DNA of 64,000 nt from NCBI GenBank assembly GCA_018304425.1, contig JAGVWE010000002.1:248001-312000 (forward strand), given 5' to 3'. The position numbers and the translations under genes were made by a program. This document shows positions 7,447 through 15,729 of the stretch, piece after piece. The stretch's first letter is position 1. Every line of letters starts with the position of its first letter. The notes under the pieces were generated by a model that made no database searches, was not told the origin of the DNA, and was given only the letters and a program-made list of their open reading frames with translations. Source of the DNA: Candidatus Iainarchaeum sp. (lineage in GTDB: Archaea; Iainarchaeota; Iainarchaeia; Iainarchaeales; UBA10219).

Positions 7447-9260
7447 CAAACCGACGCGTAGTAGTAGTCGCCGCTGGCCTTTTGCTCGCGGTCCTTGACC
7501 GAGTCGGGTTTGTTGGCCCGCGGGCGACCGGTTACCTCGTCCCGGCGGTAGGTGATGCCGAGGTTCTTGAGGAACAAGTTCATGCCCTCCCGCATCGACG
7601 AAGGCTTCAAGGCATGGCCGTGCACGGCGGACTCGCCCTCGAAGACAATCAAGCGGTCGGAAACATAGTCCTGGAACAGGATGTCGTGGTCAACCACCAA
7701 CGCGACCTTCTTCTTCTTGTCGACCACGGAACGGATGCAGTCGGCCACGGCCAAACGGTCTTCGACGTCGATGAAGGCCGAGGGCTCGTCCAAGAGGAAG
7801 ACATCGGCTTCCTGGCAGAGCGACAAGGCAACCGAAACCTTTTGGAGTTCGCCGCCCGAAAGCGATTCAACCGCATGGTCCATCACGTCAACGATGCGGA
7901 GCTTCTTGTCGACTTCCGCGCCAAACAATTCCAGGTCAATGGGATACTTGTCGAAGAGCTCGCGCACGGTGAGCCCGGCCTCGGGGACGAGGTACTGGGG
8001 CTTGTAGGAAACCCTCAACTTCAAGTCGTGCACGCCCTCGTCAGGCTTCTCGAGGCCCGCCAAGAGCTTGACAAAGGTTGTTTTTCCGATGCCGTTGGGG
8101 CCGAGGACGCCGATGACCTCGCCCTCGCGGAGGTCGCCGCCCTCCGTGGAGAGCTTGAAGCCCTTGAACGACTTGTGCAGGGCCGGGAACTCGGCAATGA
8201 GCCGCCTCTTCTGCGTGTCATGGGGGGGCCGGACCTCGAACCGCAGTTCCCGGGCGCGGAACCGCAGGTTCTCGTCGGGAATGAAGCCCTGCAGGAACTC
8301 GTTGATGCCGTTCTTGCAGGTCTTGGGGTTTGAGACCACGCCATAGGTGCCCTTCTTGCCGAACAAGATGTGCACGTAGTCGGAGAGATAGTCCAGCACC
8401 GCGAGGTCGTGTTCGATGACCAGAACGGATTTGTTGTTGGCGGTAAGGCCCTTCAAGACCCGGGCCATCCGCAGGCGCTCCGAAACATCGAGGTAAGAGG
8501 AGGGCTCGTCAAAGGCGTAGAGGTCCGCGTCCTTCAACGCGGAAGCCGCGATGGCCACGCGCTGGAGTTCGCCGCCGCTCAACTGGCGGAGCTCGCGGTC
8601 CAGCACCTTGGATAGGTTCAGGCTCTCCACGACCGCCTCAAACTGCTTGCGCTCGTCAACTTTTCGGAGGAGGGCTTCGACCTTGCCCTTGACTACTTTT
8701 GGCAGGTCGTCCATGTTCTGTGGCTTGTAGGAAAACTTCAGGCCCCGGTCCCTGGCCTGCTTGAAGAATTCCTGGATTTCCTTGCCCCGGAAGTGCTCGA
8801 CGAGCTGGTCATAGGAAGCAGGCTTTGAGTAGTCCCCTAGGTTGGGCACCAGCTGGCCGGCCAACGCCCTGAGCACCGTGGTTTTGCCGATGCCGTTCAC
8901 GCCGATGAGCCCGACCACGGAACCCGGGCGCGGATAGGGCAGGCGGTAGACGCGAAAGGAGTTCACCCCATACTGGTGGATGGGTTCGTCGAGTTTCGCG
9001 GTCAGGGAAACGATGCTGATGGCGTGGAAGGGGCACTTGATCACGCACAACTGGCAGTCGATGCACAGCGCCTCGGAGATGACGGGTTTTTGCTCGGGCT
9101 CGTGGGCAATGCATTTCTTGTCCATGCGGTTCACGGGGCAAACCCGCTCGCACAGGTAGCCCCCGCAGCCCACGGGATTGCACAAGTCGTAGTCGATGAC
9201 GGCAATGCGAATCTGCTGTTGCTCGGCGCGTTTGGCGGCGGCAAGCGGTTTCTCGGCCAT
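7446..9260 (-). CDS. rli1: Ribosome recycling ATPase ABCE1/Rli1
   Basis: A 604-residue twin-ATPase iron-sulfur protein that splits ribosomes after termination or rescue and takes part in initiation. The N-terminal ferredoxin-like domain has two 4Fe-4S sites (cysteines in CNPVGCGGYLCERVCPV, then CIDCQLCVIKCP). The first nucleotide-binding domain has GVNGIGKTT and LSGGELQR, the second GPNGIGKTT and LSGGELQK, with Walker B/Glu in DEPSS and DEPSA. Length is normal. It diverges from the next gene across a short promoter. aPelota, its partner in rescue, lies close by. Confidence 0.97.
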   Translation of the reverse strand: MAEKPLAAAKRAEQQQIRIAVIDYDLCNPVGCGGYLCERVCPVNRMDKKCIAHEPEQKPVISEALCIDCQLCVIKCPFHAISIVSLTAKLDEPIHQYGVNSFRVYRLPYPRPGSVVGLIGVNGIGKTTVLRALAGQLVPNLGDYSKPASYDQLVEHFRGKEIQEFFKQARDRGLKFSYKPQNMDDLPKVVKGKVEALLRKVDERKQFEAVVESLNLSKVLDRELRQLSGGELQRVAIAASALKDADLYAFDEPSSYLDVSERLRMARVLKGLTANNKSVLVIEHDLAVLDYLSDYVHILFGKKGTYGVVSNPKTCKNGINEFLQGFIPDENLRFRARELRFEVRPPHDTQKRRLIAEFPALHKSFKGFKLSTEGGDLREGEVIGVLGPNGIGKTTFVKLLAGLEKPDEGVHDLKLRVSYKPQYLVPEAGLTVRELFDKYPIDLELFGAEVDKKLRIVDVMDHAVESLSGGELQKVSVALSLCQEADVFLLDEPSAFIDVEDRLAVADCIRSVVDKKKKVALVVDHDILFQDYVSDRLIVFEGESAVHGHALKPSSMREGMNLFLKNLGITYRRDEVTGRPRANKPDSVKDREQKASGDYYYASV

Positions 9261-9280
9261 ACGCAGTTTGTGCGGCGCAA

Positions 9281-9292
9281 CGCTTTTATAGG
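9281..9292. promoter_or_regulatory. Shared TATA region between rli1 and a small membrane protein gene
   Basis: The only TATA-like sequence in the 47-bp gap reads CGCTTTTATAGG on the plus strand and CCTATAAAAGCG on the minus strand. It sits about 20 bp before the plus-strand ATG and about 25 bp before the rli1 ATG, so one box A could serve both directions with very short leaders. Confidence 0.5.
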
Positions 9293-9307
9293 AGTTCGCG
9301 CTTAAGT

Positions 9308-9700
9308 ATGCCCGACACGGACCTTAAAATGTCGACGGACGCAAAACTGGTTTCACTGGCCGGAGTCATCTTGTTCGCGGTCGGAAGCATCCTTCCCTGG
9401 GCGAGCATGGGCGCTGGAAAAAACCTGGCGGGTTTCAGCACGCCCGTTTTTCCCCTCGCGGCCCTGTTGACCGCGGCGGCCGTGGCCGGCGTGAACACGG
9501 AGTTCAAGTTCAGCGGCGGCATCTCCTTGGCTGCCTCCGTGCTTTCCCTGGCCGTGGTGTTGTACACGTTTTTCACGGCCAGCAACCTCGTGCAGGCAGC
9601 CAATGGGGTGACGACCAGCACGGAGTACGGGTTGATGATTTCCTTGCTGGGCAGCATCGCGGTCTGCATTTCCGCGGTCATGGGCAAGGACCGCTATTAG
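9308..9700 (+). CDS. Small four-helix membrane protein, unknown function
   Basis: A 130-residue protein with four predicted membrane segments (around LAGVILFAVGSILPW, VFPLAALLTAAAVAG, ISLAASVLSLAVVLYTFF and LMISLLGSIAVCISAVM) and a short charged tail MGKDRY. I do not recognise the family. It is transcribed away from rli1 and precedes pelA, which has its own TTTAAA box. No enzymatic motif is visible. Confidence 0.6.
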   Translation: MPDTDLKMSTDAKLVSLAGVILFAVGSILPWASMGAGKNLAGFSTPVFPLAALLTAAAVAGVNTEFKFSGGISLAASVLSLAVVLYTFFTASNLVQAANGVTTSTEYGLMISLLGSIAVCISAVMGKDRY

Positions 9701-9736
9701 CAGCCTTTAAATACTTCTTGGCCAATAAAGCGGTAT

Positions 9737-10777
9737 ATGCGCATCCTCAAGGTGGACCAGCGGAACCACTATTTCGAGGTCATCCCCGAGAACACGGAGG
9801 ACCTGTGGCACCTCGAAAAGGTCATCGAAAAGGGAGACGTCGTCAGCGGCAGCTCCACGCGCAAAATCAAGGGCAAAAGCGAGGGCGAGAAGGCCGAACG
9901 CTTGAACGTCTTCGTCGAGGTGCAGGCCGAGAACGTGGAGTTCCACGAGTTTTCCGGGCAGCTCCGCGTGAACGGCCTGGTCGTGAGCGGCAAGCCCGAG
10001 GAATACGTGGAATTGAAGAGCTTTCACGCCCTGGAAGTGGAGCCAGGCAAGAAAATCGGCGTCAAAAAGCAGGCCCTCAAGCACTGGCAGATTGAAAGAT
10101 TGGAGCAGGCCAAGAAGTCGAGTGCCCGCGAAAAACTGTTGGCGATAGTCCTCGACGACGAGGCCGCGGAGCTGGCCCTGGTCAAGGAAACCGGGTTCGA
10201 CGTGAAAGCCAAGGTCTTCTCCGGAAAGGAAGGAAAGCAGTTCGGCGGTGGAGGCGACCCCAAAAAGTACTTTGAGGAAATCGCGAGGAAGGCGCTGGAC
10301 CTGAAGCCCGAGAAGGTGCTGGTGGCCGGACCCGGCTTCACGAAGGAAGCGTTCAAGAAGTTCCTGGCCGAGAAGCGGTTGAAGCTCGAAGCGGTTTACG
10401 AGTCCACGAACTCCGTGGGGGAAACGGGTTTGAACGAGCTGCTCCGCGAAGGCAAACTCGAAAAAGTCGCCCAAGAAATAGGCTTGACCCGGGAAACAAA
10501 GGCAGTGGAAGAGTTCTTGATGCACGTGGGCAAGAATGATGGCCTCGCCGAATACGGGTTGAAAGAGGTTGGGGCGGCGCTCCAAGCGGGAGCCGTTGAA
10601 CGGCTGCTGGTCGCCGAGGAAACGCTGTTCGGGAACCGCGCCGCCGTCGAGGCCTTGATGGACGCGGCCGACCGCCAACGGGTGGAAGTCAAGGTCATTG
10701 GCTCCCAACACGAGGCCGGACGCAAGCTACAAGGCCTCGGAGGGGTGGCGGCGGTGCTCCGGTACAAGAGGAGATGA
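9737..10777 (+). CDS. pelA: mRNA surveillance protein pelota
   Basis: A 346-residue eRF1-like protein that binds stalled archaeal ribosomes and recruits Rli1 to split them. The N-terminal Sm-like domain starts MRILKVDQRNHYFEVIPE, typical of aPelota, followed by central and C-terminal eRF1-type domains (VLVAGPGFTKEAFKKFL; LGGVAAVLRYK at the end). The GGQ motif of eRF1 is absent, as expected for pelota. A CCTTTAAATACTT box lies about 25 bp before the ATG, so the mRNA is nearly leaderless. Rli1, its functional partner, is two genes away. Confidence 0.95.
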   Translation: MRILKVDQRNHYFEVIPENTEDLWHLEKVIEKGDVVSGSSTRKIKGKSEGEKAERLNVFVEVQAENVEFHEFSGQLRVNGLVVSGKPEEYVELKSFHALEVEPGKKIGVKKQALKHWQIERLEQAKKSSAREKLLAIVLDDEAAELALVKETGFDVKAKVFSGKEGKQFGGGGDPKKYFEEIARKALDLKPEKVLVAGPGFTKEAFKKFLAEKRLKLEAVYESTNSVGETGLNELLREGKLEKVAQEIGLTRETKAVEEFLMHVGKNDGLAEYGLKEVGAALQAGAVERLLVAEETLFGNRAAVEALMDAADRQRVEVKVIGSQHEAGRKLQGLGGVAAVLRYKRR

Positions 10778-10783
10778 GCCGCC

Positions 10784-11458
10784 ATGAGGCTTCGCAGTCT
10801 GCCGAACTGCATCCCCGAGCACGGGCTCGCGCTGCACGGCACCCTTTATAAGAAAGCGCAAAGAATTCGAAAAACAGGCCTGCAGGGCTTGGGCTATATC
10901 TGCCCGCTCCCCCCTTGGCAGGCGCAGGTCTTCGAGGGCATCGGGCAACGAGAAGCGATCTCCCGGATTATCGGCAGCGTCCTTTTTGCTCAAAAATTTG
11001 GGTCAGGCGAGGAATTGGGGCGACGCAACCTTTCGAGAGGAAATCTCCCCGCGGTCGTCATATTCAGAGGTGCGAAGCCACTTGGTCTCGTCGGCACCGC
11101 GCCCTTGAGCGATTTCCAGCGGCATGCAGTCAGATTCGGTGGCAAGGGATACGACGATGATATGGTCCAACGGAGAAGGAAGCCGCCCTTCAAGAGCTAT
11201 ATCTCCTTCGGCAAGACCCCAGTCGGCTACATCTCGGCCGAACAGGTCGCTGCCATCGCACGTGTCACACCGGCCGAATATCTCCAGCTCAGGCGCAAGG
11301 TCATCAACCGGATACGCCGGATGGGGGTGGCGATGACGCGGCCGCTCCTCCATAACCACCTGGAGTCGGAGGTCCACAGCCTCCTCACGCGCAAGACGCT
11401 GAAGCTCCTCCATGAAGAGAGCCAAAAAGGCGAGGCTAGGCCTAAACCGCTCACTTAA
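10784..11458 (+). CDS. Orphan basic protein, unknown
   Basis: A 224-codon frame I do not recognise. The C-terminal two thirds look protein-like (KPPFKSYISFGKTPVGYI, then an Arg-rich helical region around LRRKVINRIRRMG and LLTRKTLKLLHEES). Codon choice is less GC-biased than in the neighbours. The first 30 codons are doubtful, because a TTTATAAG box lies inside them and a later TTG could be the real start. The complementary strand also has fairly long frames, but they are broken by a stop. It starts 6 bp after pelA ends and overlaps the next convergent gene by 8 bp. Confidence 0.45.
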   Translation: MRLRSLPNCIPEHGLALHGTLYKKAQRIRKTGLQGLGYICPLPPWQAQVFEGIGQREAISRIIGSVLFAQKFGSGEELGRRNLSRGNLPAVVIFRGAKPLGLVGTAPLSDFQRHAVRFGGKGYDDDMVQRRRKPPFKSYISFGKTPVGYISAEQVAAIARVTPAEYLQLRRKVINRIRRMGVAMTRPLLHNHLESEVHSLLTRKTLKLLHEESQKGEARPKPLT

Positions 11459-11741
11459 TCCGGTATTCGAGCCAGTCCACGGCCTTGGCCTCGACCAATT
11501 CCTTGACGCGTTTCTGTTTGTCGGAGAGCTGGGAGGAAGCGGCCTTGAACTCGCAGAACACGATTTTGTCGTCCGCGAAGACCAGGCCGTCGATGGGCGT
11601 GCCGATGAAACGGAACTGCTCTGGCGAATAGGGAAAGTCCTTGGTGAAGGGAATCCATTGCTCGGTCAGCTTCCCGTACTTCACGGACTGGCTGGACTTG
11701 CTGAAAGACAACTCGGCGAGCTCGGACTGCGTGAAATCCAT
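11451..11741 (-). CDS. Small PD-(D/E)XK nuclease-like protein
   Basis: A 96-residue protein. The core FIGTPIDGLVFADDKIVFCEFKAASS gives a Gly-x-Pro-x-Asp strand followed by a strand with Glu-x-Lys, the PD-(D/E)XK arrangement seen in COG4741, proteins distantly related to Holliday junction resolvases. The segment after it, SQLSDKQKRVKELVEAK, matches the helix with a conserved Gln in that family. It is separated from the next upstream gene by 19 bp, so the two may be co-transcribed. Substrate unknown. A resolvase of the usual type (hjc) is encoded elsewhere in the window. Confidence 0.65.
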   Translation of the reverse strand: MDFTQSELAELSFSKSSQSVKYGKLTEQWIPFTKDFPYSPEQFRFIGTPIDGLVFADDKIVFCEFKAASSQLSDKQKRVKELVEAKAVDWLEYRIK

Positions 11742-11760
11742 TCAAGCCACTTAACCGGAC

Positions 11761-12108
11761 TTAGAAATACTTGGTTCCGTCGCCGGTTAGGACGACGAAC
11801 TCGTACTTGGAGGCCTTTTCCTTGAGCGCGGCAATCAACGCCATGTGCTCCTTGCCCGAACCCGAAATCAGGGAAACCGCTATCTCGCCCTCGGGCAGCT
11901 TTTCCTTGATGGTGTCCTTGAGGATTTCAAAGCCCGCCCGGTTGTTGATCAAAATCCACTCGGCTTCCTTGGAGGGCGCGAAGTTCTGCTGGCCCCACTC
12001 GTTGGAAATCAAGAGAATCTTGTCCCACTCGGTTTCCGCAATCAACCGCGCCACGTGGCCCCAGGTGCCCTTGCCGATGCCGAGCACCGCCATCAACGAT
12101 TTACCCAT
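11761..12108 (-). CDS. Small Rossmann-like protein, possibly CARF-like
   Basis: A 115-residue alpha/beta protein. The pattern of strand-turn-helix at MAVLGIGKGTWGHVARLI, a second strand in DKILLISNEWG, and a Gly-rich turn SLISGSGKEHMALIAAL before a final strand EFVVLTGDG recalls CARF domains, which sense cyclic oligoadenylates, and related Rossmann-like proteins. The resemblance is by pattern only; no CRISPR array or cas gene is in the window. A 16-bp inverted repeat lies 4 bp before the ATG. It could form a unit with the nuclease-like gene downstream. Confidence 0.5.
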   Translation of the reverse strand: MGKSLMAVLGIGKGTWGHVARLIAETEWDKILLISNEWGQQNFAPSKEAEWILINNRAGFEILKDTIKEKLPEGEIAVSLISGSGKEHMALIAALKEKASKYEFVVLTGDGTKYF

Positions 12109-12112
12109 ATTT

Positions 12113-12128
12113 TATACTATTCAGTATA
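12113..12128. promoter_or_regulatory. Inverted repeat next to a start codon
   Basis: TATACT and AGTATA flank a 4-base centre (ATTC). The repeat lies immediately before the ATG of the minus-strand gene, where bound protein would block transcription or leader function. It may be an operator or simply an AT-rich box A region; a TTTATTAAG sequence slightly upstream could be the real TATA box. Confidence 0.4.
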
Positions 12129-12208
12129 ATACTTAATAAAACGAATCCAAGGACCCCGGTAAACGCTCTCGAAGCCGCACCCCCAAGGCCTCGCCTATAA
12201 GGCCTCGC

Positions 12209-13789
12209 CTACAAGGCTCGGGAGACATAGGGGCCCTCGTTGTGGTAGCCGAGTTGCTTGCGGTAGTAAGCGCGGACGCCGAGACCGGCAAGGACCCCCA
12301 GCTTTTCCATGCCCTGCTCGCGTGCCAGGTCAGCGGCCTTCTCCATGAGGGTGCGACCAAAACCCCGGTGCTGGAACTCGAAGTCGGCCGGCTGGTCCTC
12401 CAAGGGAACGACGTGCGAGTAGACATGGAGTTCGCGCACGAGCCCCGTGGATTTCGAGACTTCCTTTCGGAATGGCCTGAATGGAATGCGGAGGCGCACG
12501 AAACCATAGAGCGCGTCAGTGGCGGGGTCGATGAGGGAAATGAAGTGTTCGCGGCCGCCGCTCGCCTCATAGGCGTGGGTCTCGAAGACCGCCTTCGCTG
12601 GGTTGAGGCGCACCCCTTTCTTGTGCGCGAACAAGCCAGCCTCCCGGCAGCGAATGCACTGGCAGCGGATGCCCTTCGCCCGGCACTCGGCTTCGACGAG
12701 CTGCCGCAGGTTGGTGTTCGAGACCCCCCCCGCAACCAACGTGGAAGGGATATCGCGGTTGACGCGCATGACGCGCACGTATTTGGGGATGAACCGCTTC
12801 ATTTCCGCGATTTCCTCGGCGGCCTGCTCGCTGGACAGGGGCTGGAACTTCCCCTGCTTCCATTGGCGATAGAGCGGGGTGCCGGGAATCACGAGACAGG
12901 GATAGAATTTCAGCATGTCCGGGCGAAAAGAGGAGTCATCGAACAAGCGCTGGAAGTCGGCAAGGTCGCCTTCCCGCGTGGAACCGGGTTGGCCCGGCAT
13001 CCAATGGTAGACCATCTTGAAACAGGTGTCACGCAGCCTTTGCGTGGCCAGGGCCACGTCCTGCACGGAGTGGCCGCGCGCGGTCTTCCGGTAAATGGAT
13101 TCGTCCAGGGTCTGCACGCCGAGCTCCACGCGCGTGGCCCCAAGAGAGAGGAGGCGGTTGATTTCCGTTGACCCACACCAGTCCGGCCGGGTTTCAATCG
13201 TCAAGCCAACGACGCGGTGCCTGGCGGTCTCGCACGCCTTCTTGGCGCGGGCCAGGGAGGGAAGGGTTTTGCCACAGACGCCGTCCAGCATGCGTTTCAC
13301 GGAATACTTTTGCTGGGGCCAGGGCAGCGAGGGAAACGTGCCTCCCTGCACGATGAGCTCGATTTTGTCCGCGTTGTGCCCGATGGCCTCGAATTGGTGG
13401 ATGCGGTTTTCGACGATGGCGTAGGGGTTGTAGTGGAGGCGAATGGCCCGCATCGTGGAAGGCTCGTGGCCCGTGTAACTCTTCGGGGTTTCCACGCCGA
13501 TGCCGCTCGGGCAATAGGTGCAATGGGCAGGGCAGGGCGCGGGCTTGGACATCACCGCGACGACCGCGACGCCCGAGAGGTTGCGCACAGGCTTGATGGA
13601 GAGGAGCCGGCGGACGCGCTCGGAAGGGTGTTTTGCGAACGCCAGCAGGTCGGGGTCGGTGGGAAAGGACTCCAGCTTGAGTTCCGTGCAGAGCCGGGCC
13701 TTGAGGCTGCTCAACTCGTCCTTGGAGTTGACTTCGCCGGAGTCGATGGCCGCGATGACCTTTTGCGCGTAGACTTGCAGGGACGCCAT
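12209..13789 (-). CDS. elp3: tRNA uridine(34) acetyltransferase Elp3, archaeal
   Basis: A 526-residue enzyme that builds the carboxymethyl-type modification on wobble uridine of tRNA. The radical SAM centre is visible in PAPCPAHCTYCPSG near residue 85, TIETRPDWC marks the core, and the C-terminal GNAT acetyltransferase domain has FQHRGFGRTLMEKA and ends LGVRAYYRKQLGYHNEGPYV. Cys residues in RCQCIRCRE form the zinc site. The length fits archaeal Elp3. The promoter has a near-palindromic GGCTTTTAAAGCC. No other elongator subunit is present, as is usual in archaea. Confidence 0.96.
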   Translation of the reverse strand: MASLQVYAQKVIAAIDSGEVNSKDELSSLKARLCTELKLESFPTDPDLLAFAKHPSERVRRLLSIKPVRNLSGVAVVAVMSKPAPCPAHCTYCPSGIGVETPKSYTGHEPSTMRAIRLHYNPYAIVENRIHQFEAIGHNADKIELIVQGGTFPSLPWPQQKYSVKRMLDGVCGKTLPSLARAKKACETARHRVVGLTIETRPDWCGSTEINRLLSLGATRVELGVQTLDESIYRKTARGHSVQDVALATQRLRDTCFKMVYHWMPGQPGSTREGDLADFQRLFDDSSFRPDMLKFYPCLVIPGTPLYRQWKQGKFQPLSSEQAAEEIAEMKRFIPKYVRVMRVNRDIPSTLVAGGVSNTNLRQLVEAECRAKGIRCQCIRCREAGLFAHKKGVRLNPAKAVFETHAYEASGGREHFISLIDPATDALYGFVRLRIPFRPFRKEVSKSTGLVRELHVYSHVVPLEDQPADFEFQHRGFGRTLMEKAADLAREQGMEKLGVLAGLGVRAYYRKQLGYHNEGPYVSRAL

Positions 13790-13832
13790 GAAAGGAAAGG
13801 GCCTGGGATGGCTTTTAAAGCCTCTGTTGGGC

Positions 13833-14633
13833 TTATGGCAGGAACGGGGCCAGCAACGCGTTCAAGAAGTAGAAAGGCGCCAGGGAATAGGTGTAGAAGG
13901 GGAAGCCATAGCTCGCGGCTTCTAGTTTTCCTTGGAGGGTGGGCCGGACTTCGAGGACGGCGTCAAAGCGGTTGACGGGCTGGCTGGAGACCAGGGAGCG
14001 GACGGAAAACGAGAAGGGCGCGCGGGAGGCAACAACGGGATGCACTGTCAACGTGTAGTCCAGGGTCGAGCGGGGCTTGAGCGAGAGCTGCACGGGCTTG
14101 AACCAGTTCAAGCCCAGGGTGGACTCGACGGAAACCGAGTGCACGGCAATCGAGTCGTTGAGGAGCGAGAGCTTGAAGGAAACCGGCTGGTCTTGGGCGG
14201 TCAAGCGCTTGAGGTTCGCGATGTTGGCCTTCACCAAACCCCTTTCCACTTGGATGAGGGCGTCGAAGACCTCGTTGGAATAGTCTTCGCTGCCGCTCAA
14301 GAGCTTGACGCGGAACGAGTACTCGCCCGGCAAAGCCGTCAAGGGAACGAATATTTTTACCAAAAAGTTTTTGCCAACCAAGCCGGAGTCCTCGGCGCGC
14401 CAGCCGACGGGAAGGAACCTGGGTTCGACGATGGCCTGCTTCCAGGGAACGGATTCCGGGCCCGTGGAACGGGAGACAATGAGTTCCAGGGTTTCCCCGG
14501 CCTGGAGGCTGCCCAGGGCCACGGTTTCCTGGTGCGAGGCCTTGTACTCGACGGGGCTGACCAAGCCGATTTCAGCGGAAACCAGGGCGGACAAGAGGAT
14601 AAACGTGAGCGGAAAAACAAGCTTTTTAAGCAT
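13833..14633 (-). CDS. Secreted beta-rich protein, unknown
   Basis: A 266-residue protein with a signal peptide (MLKKLVFPLTFILLSALVSA, likely cut before EIGLV) and a hydrophobic C-terminus (FYTYSLAPFYFLNALLAPFLP) that may be a membrane anchor. The middle is rich in beta-like strands and resembles NEW3/CARDB-type or arrestin-like surface domains in composition, but I cannot name a family. No Cys in the mature part. It diverges from the next gene across a TTATATA box. Confidence 0.58.
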   Translation of the reverse strand: MLKKLVFPLTFILLSALVSAEIGLVSPVEYKASHQETVALGSLQAGETLELIVSRSTGPESVPWKQAIVEPRFLPVGWRAEDSGLVGKNFLVKIFVPLTALPGEYSFRVKLLSGSEDYSNEVFDALIQVERGLVKANIANLKRLTAQDQPVSFKLSLLNDSIAVHSVSVESTLGLNWFKPVQLSLKPRSTLDYTLTVHPVVASRAPFSFSVRSLVSSQPVNRFDAVLEVRPTLQGKLEAASYGFPFYTYSLAPFYFLNALLAPFLP

Positions 14634-14682
14634 GGCTTGAACCCATTATATACGCACTAAAGTGGATTAAAAGGTGATGGTT

Positions 14683-15099
14683 ATGCCGACGCGAACCCCG
14701 AGACCGGAGCGGTTTCCCGTCCATCGCGGCAAAGCGATTCCAGGGTGGGGGCCGAAAAAGATTCTGGGCCTGCTAGGGGCACGGGAAAAACCCCACAGGC
14801 TGGTTTTTTCCGGAAACGGGTTCACGTGGGAGGGCAGGGGCTCGCTGGCCCGGCCAACCATTGAACCCTTGTCTTTTTGGGTGGAAGACGGGCGAGGCCG
14901 GACCCACCTTTGCAGCGTGCAGCCGCGCTTCCCAACCGAAGAAGAAGCCAGGCAGGGAAGGAAGGAAGTGATTGGAGGGCAAACATTTTTTGTTTACCCC
15001 TGCAATTTAGCCGTTTCCACGATGATGGGCAAGAGGGAGCGAAGGATTGGATTAGTCCGGTTTGAGGTTGCGACCCCAATGCCAATCCAAGAGGGGTAG
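14683..15099 (+). CDS. Hypothetical basic protein
   Basis: About 138 residues that I do not recognise. The N-terminal third is rich in Arg, Pro and Lys (PTRTPRPERFPVHRGK), the rest has mixed strands and two Cys (HLCSVQ and VYPCNL). I chose the ATG 6 bases after a GGTGA ribosome binding site, the same spacing as in the DUF4139 gene; two starts slightly upstream overlap that site. A TTATATA box precedes it. It sits before taw3 with a 21-bp gap and may be co-transcribed. Confidence 0.5.
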   Translation: MPTRTPRPERFPVHRGKAIPGWGPKKILGLLGAREKPHRLVFSGNGFTWEGRGSLARPTIEPLSFWVEDGRGRTHLCSVQPRFPTEEEARQGRKEVIGGQTFFVYPCNLAVSTMMGKRERRIGLVRFEVATPMPIQEG

Positions 15100-15120
15100 C
15101 CCTGCAGTGAAGGTGAATGC

Positions 15121-15729
15121 ATGCACGCCGACGAAAATGATTTCAAGGGCGAGCGCTTCCACATGATTAAAGAACGCCATAAGGGCACTTTCGAGAAGGC
15201 GCTGGGCGAGGGCAAGGTGGATCCCCAGATGAAGAGCCTCTGCCGGTTCGTTGCAGGCACCATGGACTACTTCACGTCCAGTTGTTGTTCGGGGAGAATC
15301 ATGCTCATCGACTTGCCCAAGGGCGAGGACAAGCTGGGCAGCCGGTTCCACCGGAAATGGCACCGCACTGTGGCCTTCAATGAGTTGTGGGTGGGCTTGA
15401 ACGACGAGAGCCAGGGCGAGGTCTGGTTCAAGCAGGAGCCCTTCATCCTCCACATTGGCTGCCCTGACCTGGAACGCGCGCAAAAGGTCTTGCAAGCCAT
15501 GAAGAAGACCGGCCTCAAGCGGGGCGGCATCATGTTTGCGGCCGAAGGCAAGTGGATGCTCGAGTTGATGGGCACGCAGAACCTGGCCGTGCCGGTCAAG
15601 AAGGGGGCGAAGGTCTTGATTGAGCGGGACTACTTGAAGCACCTCCTCCAGCGCGCCAACGAGAAGCTCAAGAAGAACTACGCCTTGCTGAAAAAGTTCG
15701 AGAAAAACTGTAGGAGGCTCCTCGAGTGA
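15121..15729 (+). CDS. taw3: tRNA wybutosine-pathway methyltransferase Taw3
   Basis: A 202-residue TYW3-family enzyme, which N-methylates the wyosine precursor at G37 of tRNA-Phe. The family signature TSSCCSGRI lies near residues 52-60, and FHRKWHRTV and FILHIGCPDLERA follow. The start has an AGGTGA site 5 bases upstream. It overlaps thpR by 4 bases (GTGA), so the two are translated together, which fits their shared role in RNA metabolism. The C-terminal 25 residues are Lys-rich. Confidence 0.9.
   Translation: MHADENDFKGERFHMIKERHKGTFEKALGEGKVDPQMKSLCRFVAGTMDYFTSSCCSGRIMLIDLPKGEDKLGSRFHRKWHRTVAFNELWVGLNDESQGEVWFKQEPFILHIGCPDLERAQKVLQAMKKTGLKRGGIMFAAEGKWMLELMGTQNLAVPVKKGAKVLIERDYLKHLLQRANEKLKKNYALLKKFEKNCRRLLE

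Noticed and set aside
11003-11425. 140-codon minus-strand frame opposite the orphan gene at 10784
   Set aside because: It is in exact codon register with the plus frame and ends at a stop that breaks the adjoining minus frame; the plus frame is more coherent, though I am not certain.
12150-12208. Short direct repeat CCTCGCCTATAAGG / CCTCGCCTACAAGG
   Set aside because: Only two imperfect units, partly in the end of elp3; no evidence of function.
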